A DNA stretch of 64,000 bases. Origin: an uncultured Collinsella sp. (lineage in GTDB: Bacteria > Actinomycetota > Coriobacteriia > Coriobacteriales > Coriobacteriaceae). Under the pieces are notes generated by a model. It saw nothing but the letters and a program-made list of their open reading frames with translations, searched no databases and was not told where the DNA came from. The stretch spans positions 1 to 64,000 of the forward strand of contig CAAENX010000013.1 of NCBI GenBank assembly GCA_900757495.1. The letters are read 5' to 3'. A program made the translations under genes and the position numbers. This document shows positions 18,481 through 28,100 of the stretch, one piece after another (positions within the stretch are counted from its first letter, which is position 1; the number at the start of each line of letters is the position of its first letter).

Positions 18481-19731
18481 TTACTGGCGTTGTTTGGGCT
18501 CGGTGACGATAGCCCGAACGATGCGGGGGCGATCGGTGAGATCGCGGACGATGCGCACATCCGAAAGGCCCGCCTGGCGACAGAGTTCGGCGGCGGCGTC
18601 GAGGGCACCCTCGTAGAGCTCGCAGGCAAAGAGTCCGCCGGCACGCAGCATATAGGGTGCCGCATTGAGCAGGCGGCGGAAGATATCAAGGCCATCGGCG
18701 CCGCCCTCGAGCGCCAAATCGGGCTCGAAGTCCTTGACCTCGTGCGGCAGCGAGCGCATAACGTCGGTCGGGATGTAAGGCGGGTTGGAGACGAGCACGT
18801 CGAAGGTGCCCCACTCGTCGTGGGGAATGGAGCTCACCAGGTTGGTGAGGCTGAAGGCAACCTCATCTGCCGTGAGGCCGAGCGCGTCGCGGTTTTTGGT
18901 GGCCAGATCAATGGCACGCGGCTCAATATCGGTAGCGGTGCAGGTAACGTGGCCGCGGCGCTCCCAAGCAAGGGAGAGCGAGATGCAGCCCGTGCCGCAA
19001 CCGACCTCGAGAACGCGAGCAGTGCGGGGCTCGGCTGGGGCAGGCGCAGCGGCATCCTGAGCTGAAGCCGTCTCCTGGTCGGCACCGTCGATGGCGATGC
19101 CGTATTCGTCGAGCTCGGACTCGGGGGTTTCCTTGGCCTCTGCTTCTGCCGCCTGCGAAGCGGCTTGCTCGGCCTCGCGATCGGCAAGCTCCTCGGCATA
19201 GGCGCGGCTACCGAGCACGTCGCTACCCAGCGCAGCCTCATCGGCGGCCGTCAGGTTAGCGGCACGGCGCTCGGCGGTCGCGCGCTCGTCTGCCAGCGCG
19301 GCCTCGGCTTTGCGGGCCTCTTCAACCTCATCGTTCCAAGGCAGTTCAACACGCTGACGGGCAGCAGCCTCGGGGCTCAGCACCTCGGCATCCAGATAAT
19401 TGAGGACTTCCTCGACGAGCATCTCGGTCTCGGGGCGCGGAATGAGCACACCGGGGGCGCACGCGACGTCGATCATGCGAAACTGCGTGCTACCTGTGAT
19501 GTACTGTAGCGGCTCGCCTTTGGCGCGACGAACGACGGCCGCGTGCATGGTCTCGAGCTGGGTCGCGCTAAGCGTCTCGTCCATGCGCATATACAAGTCG
19601 ATACGCGCCAAACCCGTGGCCGCGCACAGCAGCCACTCGGCAGAAAGACGGGGATGCTCCTCGCCGCGCTCGGCCAGGTACTCCTTGGTCCACTCGAGAC
19701 AACGCTTGATGGTCCAGATCTCGTTTGCCAT
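18481..19731 (-). CDS. prmC: Release factor glutamine methyltransferase with a large acidic insertion
   Basis: The enzyme methylates the Gln of the GGQ motif in release factors. The N-terminal helical domain (about 1-95), the SAM motif VLEVGCGTG and the catalytic VSNPPYIP are intact. The protein is 416 residues, against the usual ~280. An Ala/Glu-rich, low-complexity stretch of about 125-130 residues lies between PRPETEMLVEEVLNYL and the SAM motif, at the linker of the two domains. The start at 19731 has GGGAGGG upstream. It lies downstream of prfA, its substrate gene, but with a 640-base repeat-rich gap between them. Confidence 0.92.
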   Translation of the reverse strand: MANEIWTIKRCLEWTKEYLAERGEEHPRLSAEWLLCAATGLARIDLYMRMDETLSATQLETMHAAVVRRAKGEPLQYITGSTQFRMIDVACAPGVLIPRPETEMLVEEVLNYLDAEVLSPEAAARQRVELPWNDEVEEARKAEAALADERATAERRAANLTAADEAALGSDVLGSRAYAEELADREAEQAASQAAEAEAKETPESELDEYGIAIDGADQETASAQDAAAPAPAEPRTARVLEVGCGTGCISLSLAWERRGHVTCTATDIEPRAIDLATKNRDALGLTADEVAFSLTNLVSSIPHDEWGTFDVLVSNPPYIPTDVMRSLPHEVKDFEPDLALEGGADGLDIFRRLLNAAPYMLRAGGLFACELYEGALDAAAELCRQAGLSDVRIVRDLTDRPRIVRAIVTEPKQRQ

Positions 19732-20211
19732 GGGGCCCTCCCCTCTTAAGCGCCGGGCGGCGCGCGAATGTCGCAGCAGATTGTAAGCGAGGGTGGCACG
19801 CGGCAAGGGACGATTGGAAGCGATTATCGAGAATCAGCCCAGAATTTTGCACCGGGCTCGCTCAAAGTGTTCATTCGTCGACGTCTAAATCTGCATCCGT
19901 CAAGTTTTTGGCAAGGTTGCCCCAAAACTGACCAATATCTAACCAAGAACTTGCCAAATCACTTGACGCGCGACGCACCAAAAATCGCCCCGCGACTTCT
20001 CGAACGATATTTTGAGCATTCTTTTCGATCGCAGACGAATGATGCTCATTGTTTTAGCTGGTAGACAGTTCAACAGCTATCAAGGCAGATTGAATATCAT
20101 CTCAAAGCAATGTACCCAACCTAGTCGCTGGGGACGTTCTTATTCGACTAGTCGTTTAAGAACGTCCCCAACGACTACTCATTTAAGTCTGTCCCCAATG
20201 AGTGCCCCGCC
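19732..20211. other. Gap between prmC and prfA with palindromic DNA
   Basis: No gene is seen. The segment is less GC-rich than its surroundings. Near 20130-20175 there is an inverted repeat with GGGGACGTTCTTA and TAAGAACGTCCCC arms, followed by a smaller hairpin with CTCATT and AATGAG ends near 20178-20202. The rest of the gap, 20212-20372, is R1 copy B. Confidence 0.6.
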
Positions 20212-20372
20212 ACAGGTTGAGCATACGTCAGCGAAAACGCCCCTAAGCGAGCAAGGTGACGTGAAAGAGGAGGGAAGCGTACTTTGGTACGCGACCGACG
20301 ATTGAACGTCAGATTGCCGCTTAGGGGCGTTTGCAGCGTCGGCTGATCCGCCGTTCGGTAGAACGGCGGAAC
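20212..20372 (-). repeat. R1 repeat copy B (3' compound hairpin of prfA)
   Basis: On the minus strand the element starts two bases after the prfA stop with a TCCGCCGTTC hairpin (20347-20370). The core related to TCGACGCTGC follows. A long stem has arms AAACGCCCCTAAGCG and its perfect complement (20234-20248 with 20318-20332), and its tip is partly paired. It closely resembles copy E at 51262 in the stem and tip. Confidence 0.78.
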
Positions 20373-21440
20373 CTACACGGCCTGTGCCAGCTTCTCGGCT
20401 CGCTCGGCGGCGGCGAGCGCCTCGATGACGGTGCCAAGCTGATCGCCCAGAAGGACGCCGTTGTAGGTGGAGTTGAAACCGATGCGGTGATCGGTCACGC
20501 GGTCCTGGGGCTGGTTGTAGGTGCGGATCTTCTCGGAACGGTTGCCGTGGCCGATCTGGCTCTGACGCTCGGCACCGAGCTCTGCCTGCTGCTTCTCGAG
20601 CTCCATCTCGTACAGACGGGCACGCAGCATCTGCATGCAGACCTCGCGGTTCTGGATCTGGGAACGCTGCTCCTGCGACTGCACCACGGTGTTGGTGGGC
20701 AGGTGGGTGATGCGCACGGCGGAGTAGGTAGTGTTAACGCACTGACCACCAGGGCCGGAGGCGCAGTAGGTGTCGATGCGCAGGTCAGACTGGTTGATCT
20801 GGACGTCGATTTCCTCGGCCTCGGGAAGCACGGCGACGGTTGCCGTGGAGGTCTGGATGCGACCCTGGGACTCGGTCTTGGGGACGCGCTGGACGCGATG
20901 CACACCGGACTCGTACTTCATGACGGAGTAGACGCGGTCACCCTCGACCTTGAACTCGATGGACTTAAAGCCGCCGGCCTCGCTGGGGCTGGAGTCGAGC
21001 ACGGTGGTCTTCCAGCCGCGCGACTCGCAGAAGCGCTGGTACATCTTGTACAGATCGCCGGCAAAGATGGCCGCCTCGTCGCCACCGGCGGCGGAGCGAA
21101 TCTCGACGATGGTGTTCTTGTCGTCATTGGGGTCGCTTGGGATGAGCATGTACTTAATGTCTTCCTCGAGCTGGGGAAGCTTGGCCTCGTTTTCGGAGAT
21201 GTCCATTTGGAGCATCTCCTTCTCATCGGCATCGGTAGTATCGTGGAGCATTTCCTTGGCAGCCTCGATGTCATCGAGCGCGCCGATGTACTCGCGCGAG
21301 GCGGCGATGAGGTCAGACTGGTGCGCGTACTCCTTGTTGAGGCGCGTGAACTCCTTAATATCGGAGGCGACGGCCGGGTCAGATAGCTTCTTCTCGAGCT
21401 CCTCGTAGGCCTTAATGATCTTTTCGAGCTTGTCGCGCAT
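20373..21440 (-). CDS. prfA: Peptide chain release factor 1
   Basis: A 355-residue RF1 that terminates translation at UAA and UAG. The peptidyl-hydrolysis motif GGQ is in SGPGGQCVNTT, and the codon-recognition tripeptide region reads VPKTESQGR (PxT type, hence RF1 rather than RF2). Domain 1 helices occupy the first ~100 residues. It is followed by R1 copy B and then by prmC. Confidence 0.96.
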   Translation of the reverse strand: MRDKLEKIIKAYEELEKKLSDPAVASDIKEFTRLNKEYAHQSDLIAASREYIGALDDIEAAKEMLHDTTDADEKEMLQMDISENEAKLPQLEEDIKYMLIPSDPNDDKNTIVEIRSAAGGDEAAIFAGDLYKMYQRFCESRGWKTTVLDSSPSEAGGFKSIEFKVEGDRVYSVMKYESGVHRVQRVPKTESQGRIQTSTATVAVLPEAEEIDVQINQSDLRIDTYCASGPGGQCVNTTYSAVRITHLPTNTVVQSQEQRSQIQNREVCMQMLRARLYEMELEKQQAELGAERQSQIGHGNRSEKIRTYNQPQDRVTDHRIGFNSTYNGVLLGDQLGTVIEALAAAERAEKLAQAV

Positions 21441-21779
21441 GGCGGGACTCCTTTATGTGCGTGAAGGCGAAAATCGGCAGAGTTGATGGGGCGCGCGGCG
21501 CCACTGCGGGGGTAAGCCCAGCTAGAACATGTCGATCTTCAGATACATGCGCATCCCTTCGCGTATGAGGTACATAGTTGCGGTCTAACCCATACATGAT
21601 AGCGTGCGCAGGCATACCTGCATATAACCCGCACGGAATGCGACAAAGGGTCAGTCTCTTTCCTTGAATACAACTTCATCCGAACGCCTCCCGCATTCAT
21701 CCGCACATATACGGATAAATTTGGGAATCCGATACCCTGAGGGCCGGATCGGCCGGCCCCGGGAGATCGGAGGACGCCA
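21441..21779. other. Gap upstream of prfA, no gene
   Basis: No gene is supported. Near 21637-21664 there is a degenerate R2 repeat (a GCGACAAAGGG arm with a poorly matching partner). Small frames here have no domain or ribosome site. The prfA promoter should lie in this interval, but no clear -35/-10 pair was found. Confidence 0.5.
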
Positions 21780-22107
21780 TGTCCGGAAAGGGCGGGAAGG
21801 GCGCCGCGAGGGCGGTCCCGAGGACCCACGGCAGGCTCACCGGGTACGAGCGGGACACGGTCCAGAGGATGCTGAAGCGCAGGGTTCGCTCGGCCACTTC
21901 CTCGAGAGGTTCAAGGGCGTATCGACCCGCAGGCTCCACAGCTGCCTGATGTGGTTCAGATGGCTGCGCGAGGCCGCACGCGTCGGGGACAGGACGTCGC
22001 TCATGCGCGAGCAGCTCGACGACGGGCGCTACGAAAAGATCCGGAAGAAGATGATGGAGCCGGAGTACGAGTTCCATCTGGAGCCGGACGTGCAAACGGC
22101 GGGTTAA
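21780..22107 (+). pseudogene. Remnant of an IS1595/ISXO2-like transposase
   Basis: An ATG at 21780 opens a short frame (SGKGGKGAARAVPRTHGRL...) that stops after about 56 codons. The adjacent frame then gives FKGVSTRRLHSCLMWFRWLREA, which resembles the C-terminal end of IS1595-type DDE transposases (F-x-GVSTK-L..YL.WF.W). The catalytic middle is missing, so this appears to be an internally deleted, frameshifted relic. The family assignment rests on the C-terminal motif only. It lies directly behind the giant surface protein gene. Confidence 0.5.
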
Positions 22108-22121
22108 CATAGCCTTTCACC

Positions 22122-22145
22122 AAAAAGGGCGAGCGGCCGCGCCCT
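22122..22145 (-). terminator. Terminator after the giant surface protein
   Basis: On the minus strand an AGGGC stem with a self-complementary GCGGCCGC core is followed by CCCTTTTTGG, about 44 bases after the stop at 22189. Confidence 0.6.
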
Positions 22146-22188
22146 GCGACCACCCGCCCTCAATCAAAGCCCTTCTCGGCCGCCGTAG

Positions 22189-25100
22189 CTACCGGTTCCG
22201 GCGCCGCAGGATAACGCCTGCGGCGATCAGCACCACCGCGCCGCCCGCGATGCCACCCAGGGCCATCGGCGACAAGCTGGTATCGCCCGTATACGGCAGA
22301 CCCGGCTTCTCCTCCTTCGGCACCGGTGACTTGCTCGGCGGATTGGTGGGCGGCTCCGTCGGCGGGGTGGTCGGCGGCGTGTACGTGTTCTTGAACACCG
22401 GCGCCACGGCGCCGTCATAGGTTACCGTCGCCACCAGATGGCCCGCACCGTCGTCCGTCACCGTCACCGTTACCCGGTGCTCGGCCGCGTCGTACGTCAC
22501 GTTCTTCTGACCGTCGTCCACCTCGGAGATGCTGTAGGCGTACGTTCCGGGCTTGTCGTACGAGATCGCCTCGAAGCCCACCGTGCCGTCCGCCGCGTTC
22601 TTTGCGGTCTGCAGCACCTTGCCGTCGGCATCCTTCAGCTGGAAGGAGAACTGCCCTTCCTTCAGGTCCTCGCCGCTCAGCACCTTGGAGGCCCCCAGCT
22701 TCACCTCAGTCGCGGCCGGCGCGTAACTGTTGCTGAACGCCACCGCATCCGCAGCCTTGCCGCCCTTGCTGTAGGCAACCTGCGCCTCCAGCGCGTGCGT
22801 CTCCGCATTCTCCGTCACCGTCACCGTCGCGGTAAAGACCGTCGTGTCGTAGGTGACGCCGTTCGCCGTCGCCCCTGCCCGCTCGGACACGGTGTAGACG
22901 TACGTCCCCACCTTGTCCAGCTGCAGCGGCGCGAAGCCGAACGTGCCGTCGGCGCCGTTCTGCACCGTCTGCGCCACGTTACCGTCGGCGTCCTTCAGGT
23001 CGAAGAAGAACTCACCCTCGGCCAGGTCGCGGCCGGTCAGAGCCTTCGTTCCGGTAATCGTCGCCGTCGTTGCCGTCGGCGTGTAGGTGTTGGTGAAGGT
23101 CAGATCCGCAGCCGTCTTGTTCGCCGTCGCGGTCAGCTGGCCGCTGCCGTCATCGGTCACGTTCACCGTTACGTCCAGCACCGCATCGCTGTAAGTGATG
23201 GTGCCATCTTGGCCCGCAACCTCCTTCACCTGGTACGCATGCGAACCAGTTGCGGTGTACGAGATGGCCTTGAAGGTAAACGCTTTACCCACGTTCGTGG
23301 TCCGGTCGATCTCCTGCCCGGTGGCCACGTCAATCAGCACGAATGTGAACTCGCCATCGGCGGGCGTCCGCGTGGTGGCCGGGTCGGCATTCTCAAGCAC
23401 CTTGGTGCCAGAGATCTGGTAGGAGGTCTGACCCGGCTGGTAGCTGTTCGCAAACGTCATGGTATTGGGGGTGACGCCGTTCTCGGTGCCCTCGCTCGGT
23501 TTCACCGTAGAGCTCTCTACCACCAGCTTGCCGTCGTTGTTGTCCTTCACCACGTAGGTCAGGGTGTACGTCTTGCCGGTGTAGGTCACGCCCGGCACGC
23601 CCGGCGCGCCGTCCGTCGGCTGCACCTCACGGACCGTGAAGGGAAAGGTGCCCGCATGGTCGAAGGTCAGCTCGTTAAAGTAAACCTTGCCCTTGGCGTC
23701 GTTCTTCTGGGTCTGGAGCACCGTACCGTCAGACCCCACCAGCTCGAAGGCGAAGTCTCCCGCCTTTAGCTGATAGCTGCCGTCGTGCACGTCAACGCTC
23801 TTGGTGAGGGCGATCGCGCCGGAGTTCGTCGCCTTCGCCTTGTAGGTGTTGGTGAAGGTGGGCTTCGTGGCGTCCGCGCCGTCGTAGGCGACGCTCGCCT
23901 GCAGCGTGCCGGCATTGTCCACAACCGTCACCACGGCATGATGCACCGCGTCGTCGTAGGTCACGTAGGCCAGATCACCCTTCCGCTCCACGATAGTGTA
24001 CTCGTACGTGCCCGGCTTCGCGTAGGAGAAAGCGTCGAAGTTAACACTTCCGTCCGCGCCGTTGGTCGCGGTCCGGACGGGCTTGGCCCCGACAAGCTGC
24101 TCAGCAGTCATTTTGCCCTCGTACACATCGAAGGTGAACTCGCCGTCCTTGGGGACGATCGGCGTGTTGTCGTCCTTCTTCACATAGCTCTTCTGCGCAC
24201 CGAGGGCCAGACCGGTCGCGGCCGGCTGGTAGGTGTTGGTGAAGGTATCCGAGCCGGATGCGCTCGTCACGATCGCCTTCGCATTCAGTGCTCCGTTCCC
24301 GCCGTCTGTGACCGTCACCGTATAGGTGAGGGCATGATTGTCATAGACCATGCCCGGCTCCGCGCCCGGCTGCTCCACGATGGTGTAGGTGAAGTCCTTG
24401 CTCGCGGCGCCGTCCAAGTCGGAGAGCTGGAACTCGCGCGTGAAGCAGACCTTGCCGTTTGCATCGTTCTTCGCGGTGGCGATCACGTTGCCGGCAGCGT
24501 CCTTCAGGTCGAAGGTGAACTCGCCGTCCGCAGGCTTCGTCGTGTGATCGAAGCCGTCCGCAACCTTGATGGTCTTGGTCGCCGTCAGCTCCACGGATCC
24601 CTTTGCGGTGTAGGTGTTGTTGAAGGTGGGAGCCGTAGCGGTACCGTCATAGGTGACGGTCACCTTCGTCTTGTTGTTGTCGTCCTGGTTCTGCTCTACC
24701 TTGACGTGGACCTTGACTTCCTTGGCGTCGTAGGCCACGCCGTCGACGGACTGGCCGGCCTTCTCCTCCTTGAGCGTGTAGTCGTACTCGCCCAGGTTCA
24801 GGCCCTTGACGGTCAGCTTGACCTTGCCATTCTTATCGTTGGTGCCGCGAGCGTCCTCATTGCCGTCCTGGTCGTACAAGCCGAAGGTGAACGCATCGGC
24901 CGTCAGGTCCTTGCCCGCGAGAACTTTCGTGGCCTCAACGGTGACGTCCGCCGTCGGCTTCGTGTTGGTGAAGGTCGGCACGGCCTTCTCACCGTCGTAG
25001 GTGACGGTCGCCTTCAGCTCGCCCTTTTCGTCGGTGACCTTGACGTGGACCTTCACGCCCTTCGCGTCGTAGACGACGGTCGAGTCGGCGCCCTTCACCT

Positions 25101-28100
25101 CCTTGATGGTGTAGTCGTGGTCGCCCGGCGTAGCGTAGTCGATGGCTGCAAAGGTGACCTTGCCGTCCTTCTCGTTTTGGACAGTCTGGACCACGCTGCC
25201 GTCCTTGTCGAGCAGCTGGAACGTGAAGTCACTCCCCGCGAGCTCACCGCCCGTGAAGCGCTTCGTCGCCTTGAGCGTTACCGAGGTCTCCTTCGGGTGG
25301 TACGTGTTCGTGATCACCGCAATCTGATCGTCGATCACCTGAGATGTGGCGGTGCCATCATCCTTATAGATCTGCTCCATTTTGACGACTGGCTCGGTCA
25401 GATTTCCCTTGCCGTCATCCTTCACCGTTACGGTCACTTTGTATTCGGCGCTGGAGTAGCTGACACCGCCCAGCCAACTGGGATCGCTCTTGGCGGGCGT
25501 AGTCTCGGCAATGTAGTAGGTGTACTTGCCAGGCTTCTCATACTTAATCTCTCCGAAGCTAAATTCTTCGGCGCTCGTAACGGTCTTCTCGACCTGCTTC
25601 ATGCCGGCCACGGGCGCTGCCGTGGCACCATCAGGCATCGGCGTTCCATCGGCGGCGCGCAGGCAAAGCTCGAAGCTGTCGGCGCTAGTCCACTCACGGC
25701 CGGTGAACTTCTTCTTCGCCTTGATGCCTGTGAGCGTCACCGAAGACTTCACGCTGTAGCTGTTGGTGAACACCAGCTTGTTGTCTTTGGCCACCGTGCC
25801 GTCGGAATTCTGCGGGGCAATCCTGCCCGAGATGCTATCGCCTTCTTCAGTCAGATTCTTGTCACCCTGCTTGCGGCCGGTCAGCTTATAGCCCGCGGGC
25901 ATCTTGTCTGCGCCGGTCAGCTCCTGCACCGCGTACTGGTCACCCTCGGCGAGACCGTACACGCGGATCGTCTGGTCGGCCGTGATGGTCTGCTCGCGGC
26001 CGTTCTCGAGGTCGAACATTTTGCCGACCTGCTTCTCGCTTGCGGTCCCCGCGTTCTCAAACACCGCGGCCTTGTACGTCTTCCCCGCCGTCGTGGGCAC
26101 GGTGAACTTGAAGGTGAACCCCGCGTCCGGTTTTCCCGTCAGGCCCGCTGGCACCATGACCTTCTTCATCACCTCGAGGCTCGCCTCGCGTTCGTTCGCC
26201 ACGCGCACGCAGGTGGCGCCCGTAAACAGGGCGTTCAGATTCATGTCGCCCAGGTCGGCGCGGGCGCCCTTCGCATTAGTGTCACCAGACACGTCCTGCG
26301 TGATGCCCATACGTATCCAGCCCGTCTCGGTCTCCAGGCGGTAAGGTTCGTCCTTCTTGGTGGGCCCATACTGGTAGACACGTCCATTGGCGCCGTACTT
26401 AAGATGTACCTCATTCTCGCCGCCCTTGGCGTCATTGTTCCAGGAAAGGTTGCCGTTGCCGTCGAGCGTCCCGTCGGACGTCTGGCGCTGGCCCTTGATC
26501 CACGTGAGCGTGTTGTCAATGTCGCCCTCTGCGCCAAACTGGCCCAGGCTCTTCATGAGCGAGCCCACGCCCACGAACGTCGAAACGCCGTCATCAACTG
26601 TACCAGCATCGGCGTGGACGCCGTAATCGTCCACAATCACCTTGATGAGCCTGTCATTAAGCAGGAAGCCATTGGGCGCCGAGACCTCCTTCAGGAAGTA
26701 GGTACCCTTCACGAGCGGCTCGCTACTGTCGCTCGTAGACGGGAATACGCCCGCCCCTTCGAGCTTGACCGGGTTGGCGACCGACCTCGTCGTCAGGGTG
26801 TCGTAGGGGGCCTGGTCGCCATCGAGCACGGCCTTGCCGTTCGCATCCGTAGTCACCTGGGTGGACTTGTAAAGGCCGAACTTCGCCCCGTCAACGGGCT
26901 TACCCTCGGTATCGGTCTTCTGCACGAACAGGCGATTCTGGATGTTCGTGACGAGCAGGCGCGTGGCGAACTGCCGCTTGAAGTTCGTGCCGTCTGCGAT
27001 GTCGTCGCTGTACACGTGGACTGTGTTCTCAGGCGTCGCGTCGCCGATCGAGCTCGCCGTTGTGTGGTAGATGGCCACCGTGTACTCGGCATCCTTGCGG
27101 GCATCACCGCTCAGCAGGTAGTAGTACTTGGAGATGTCACCGGGCAGATTTTGAATCTCTACCTGGTACTGGCCGCTTGTGTTGAGCGTGAAGGCGTGCA
27201 GGTCCTTCTTCGCCGCCTCGATAGCACCGGTCATGCCCGGCTCCTTGGCGAGGGTGTATCCCGCTCCCGTCGATGGGTCGCCCGACACGGCGTACCAATT
27301 GCTCGGATCTTTGATACCTGTGCCTGCGCTTTTGTCGCGCTTGAGCACCACAGCGAACAGTATGCCGGAGTCCAGATTGACGGTCTTGTCGGACTTCGTC
27401 AGGTCATTATTTGCCTTGTACACGGTCGACGGCGCGGTGATGGTCTCCTTCGCGGCGGCGAACGCACCGGTCTTCCACACGACGCTGCCCGCGTCCATAC
27501 CGCCGCGGTTGATGATGACGCCGCCCGCGCCGTTCTCAGCGCTCGCGGGCACGTACTCGAGCTGCATGCTACCACCCGTCGCCGCGAGACTCGAGCGGTA
27601 TCCCTCGGGTACGCGCGTCTCCTTCAGGAGGTAGTACTTGTTGTTGTCGTGATCCTTGTTGTAGAGATCGTCGAAGTTGATGACGCCGTTGTCCACGTCG
27701 TTCGTGAGCGTTAGGTGGCCGGCCTCGTCCGTGGTACCGGAGCCGATGAGCTCGCCCACGGTCTTGAAGTCCTTGTCGGTCTTATAGAGCTTGAACTCGG
27801 CACCCTGTACGAACTTGCCGTCCTGGTCGAACTTGATGATGTCGGACTCGGGCACCGTCACGAGGTTGAACTTGAGCTCCATGTTGGAGTCGGTGGCGCC
27901 GCGCTCCAGGTAGAAGAACTTGAGGGTGTGGTTGGTGCCGTCGGCGAAGGTGTTGTCGTTGAAGCCCGAAATGTCCTTATTCGCCTTCTGGTACTTGTCC
28001 TTCAGTGTGCCGTCGTTATTACCGTTCACCTTAATGTCGCCCGTACAAAAGTTGATGCTCAGACTCGCGCGGTTGTGAATACCGCCGATATCACCCACGA

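Noticed and set aside
22390..25745. Possible CRISPR or tandem DNA repeat array
   Set aside because: The periodicity is ~370 bases, coding and divergent: it reflects protein modules of the surface protein, not a CRISPR array.
23785..27714. 1,309-codon open frame on the plus strand
   Set aside because: It lies antisense to the giant surface protein, has no recognisable domain or membrane layout, and results from the high-GC codon pattern of the repeated modules.
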